From PALSA-911 sp963839645 (GTDB lineage Bacteria; Pseudomonadota; Alphaproteobacteria; Acetobacterales; Acetobacteraceae), in assembly GCA_963839645.1 (NCBI GenBank), contig CAWIVZ010000002.1:1-64000 (forward strand): DNA of 64,000 nucleotides, given 5' to 3'. Positions within the stretch are counted from its first letter, which is position 1. Each line of letters starts with the position of its first letter. Below, one piece after another: positions 63,222 through 64,000 of the stretch. The position numbers and the translations under genes are program-made. The notes below the pieces were generated by a model. The model ran no database searches and was not told the origin of the DNA. It saw nothing but the letters and a program-made list of their open reading frames with translations.

Positions 63222-63384
63222 CCAATTGTTCCGTAGGCATCGCCCAGCCCCCAGGATATCATTACCAAAAAATAACTAAACATTTGTTTGCCGGCCCGGT
63301 CATATTCTAGGTCCGATTTCCAGCGCTTTGTGCCTCTGTGGTCAGTCTCCGGATTGCCACATCCGCGCAACGGGAGACGTTCTC

Positions 63385-64000
63385 ATGGTCTTGCCGATCG
63401 CTGTCGATGCGTCGCGCGCCGACTGGACCGCAATCGCCTGGCAATTGGGGCCCGGCTTTGCCGCGCGCGCCGCTGCGTTGGATGCCACCGACGGCTTCGC
63501 ATTGGAGAATGCGGCGGAACTGAAGGGGCAGCGCGTCTACTCGGCCGGCGTGCCGGCGGAGTTGGGCGGCGGCGGTGCCACGATCGGGGAGTTATCCGCC
63601 ATGCTCCGCGTACTGGGCCAGCATTGTCCCGCCACGGCCCTGGCGCTGTCCATGCACACCCACAACGTCACCACGGCGGCCTGGCGCTGGCGGCACCAGA
63701 AGGCGCCGACGGACGCTCTGCTGCGCCGGGTCGCGGAGGAACAATGCGTGCTGATCTCCACCGGCGGGAATGACTGGCTGGACAGCGGCGGGACCGCGAG
63801 AAAGGTGGATAACGGCTACCGGATCGATGCCCGCAAACCGTTCGCGTCGGGCCAGCCCGTTGGCGACTTGATCAATACCAGCGCGGTGCTGGACGATCCG
63901 GCGCAGGGGCCGGCCGTTCTGCATTTCCTCGTGCCGATCACGGCGCCAGGGGTGCGGATCGCGGAAACCTGGAAAACGTTGGGCATGAGGGCGAGTGGCT
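63385..64000 (+). CDS. Acyl-CoA-dehydrogenase-like flavoprotein, cut by the window end
   Basis: Open from the ATG at 63385 (GGGAGA upstream) to the end of the window, 205 codons. Readable segments: LGPGFAARAAALDATDGFALEN, VYSAGVPAELGGGGATIGELSAMLRVLGQHCPATALALSMHTHNV and VLISTGGNDWLDSGGTARKVDNGYRIDARKPFASG, then LHFLVPITAPGVRI and TWKTLGMRASG. The GVP-E-GG and W.T.GMR.S motifs are those of the acyl-CoA dehydrogenase fold, of the flavin-monooxygenase branch (SfnB/DszC-like) as well as true dehydrogenases. The half with the catalytic base is off the window, so the activity cannot be decided. Confidence 0.82.
   Translation, partial: MVLPIAVDASRADWTAIAWQLGPGFAARAAALDATDGFALENAAELKGQRVYSAGVPAELGGGGATIGELSAMLRVLGQHCPATALALSMHTHNVTTAAWRWRHQKAPTDALLRRVAEEQCVLISTGGNDWLDSGGTARKVDNGYRIDARKPFASGQPVGDLINTSAVLDDPAQGPAVLHFLVPITAPGVRIAETWKTLGMRASG

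Noticed and set aside
1..64000. tRNA, rRNA, prophage or CRISPR features
   Set aside because: I looked for cloverleaf-like and conserved rRNA segments, integrase or capsid proteins and regular repeat-spacer patterns by eye and found none. A covariance-model search would be needed for a firm negative.

Overview
The window is GC-rich DNA from an alphaproteobacterium. Gene content (TRAP and Liv-type ABC transporters, CoA transferases, NdvA-type exporter, intracellular PHA depolymerase, Hint-domain surface protein) and codon use fit a Rhodospirillales/Acetobacteraceae-like, metabolically versatile organism; the family assignment is inference, since there is no rRNA gene. No tRNA, rRNA or CRISPR array was seen.

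Layout. 1-2.4 kb: hairpins behind an off-window gene, then an IS3-family element with perfect 27-bp ends but a shattered transposase, sitting in the remains of an IS630-type transposase. 2.4-6.5 kb: two 294-bp direct copies of a MNT/HEPN (minimal nucleotidyltransferase/HEPN) toxin-antitoxin module, each damaged differently, flank an 881-residue glycine-rich Hint-domain protein. 6.5-16.2 kb: a glycosidase-like protein, a GMC oxidoreductase with a Liv-type binding protein, a thioesterase, a complete TRAP transporter, an alpha/beta hydrolase and a luciferase-like monooxygenase. 16.3-23.5 kb: a TPP enzyme, a large alpha/beta hydrolase, a GNAT protein, a split chromate transporter, a 3-hydroxyisobutyrate-dehydrogenase-like enzyme, a carboxymuconolactone-decarboxylase-like protein and an SDR. 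23.6-28.3 kb (minus) and 28.5-33.0 kb (plus): two complete, divergent Liv-type ABC transporters. The second leads directly into a hydrolase, a two-domain CoA transferase, a Cys-less thiolase-like protein and its DUF35 partner (to 38.2 kb); together they look like an uptake, CoA-activation and cleavage cassette for an unknown organic acid.

38.3-51.7 kb: a pentapeptide-repeat/membrane protein pair, a second CoA transferase, a GNAT protein, a small monooxygenase, a metallo-hydrolase, two trypsin-PDZ proteins that both lack the catalytic triad, an acyl-CoA synthetase, PHA depolymerase, two overlapping SDRs, a NIPSNAP protein and an M20 amidohydrolase. 51.8-57.4 kb: the phosphate regulon pstSCAB-phoU-phoB behind a convincing Pho box. 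57.4-64 kb: an old-yellow-enzyme, a pyridoxal kinase-like gene, NdvA-like exporter, a CBS protein, nitronate monooxygenase and the start of an acyl-CoA dehydrogenase.

A striking property of the whole window is that eight otherwise well-preserved genes, including pstS, pstC and pstA, are broken by single-base shifts, nearly all of which are repaired by removing one base. This looks more like residual base-calling insertions than gene decay, so entries marked frameshifted should be read as probably intact in the organism.
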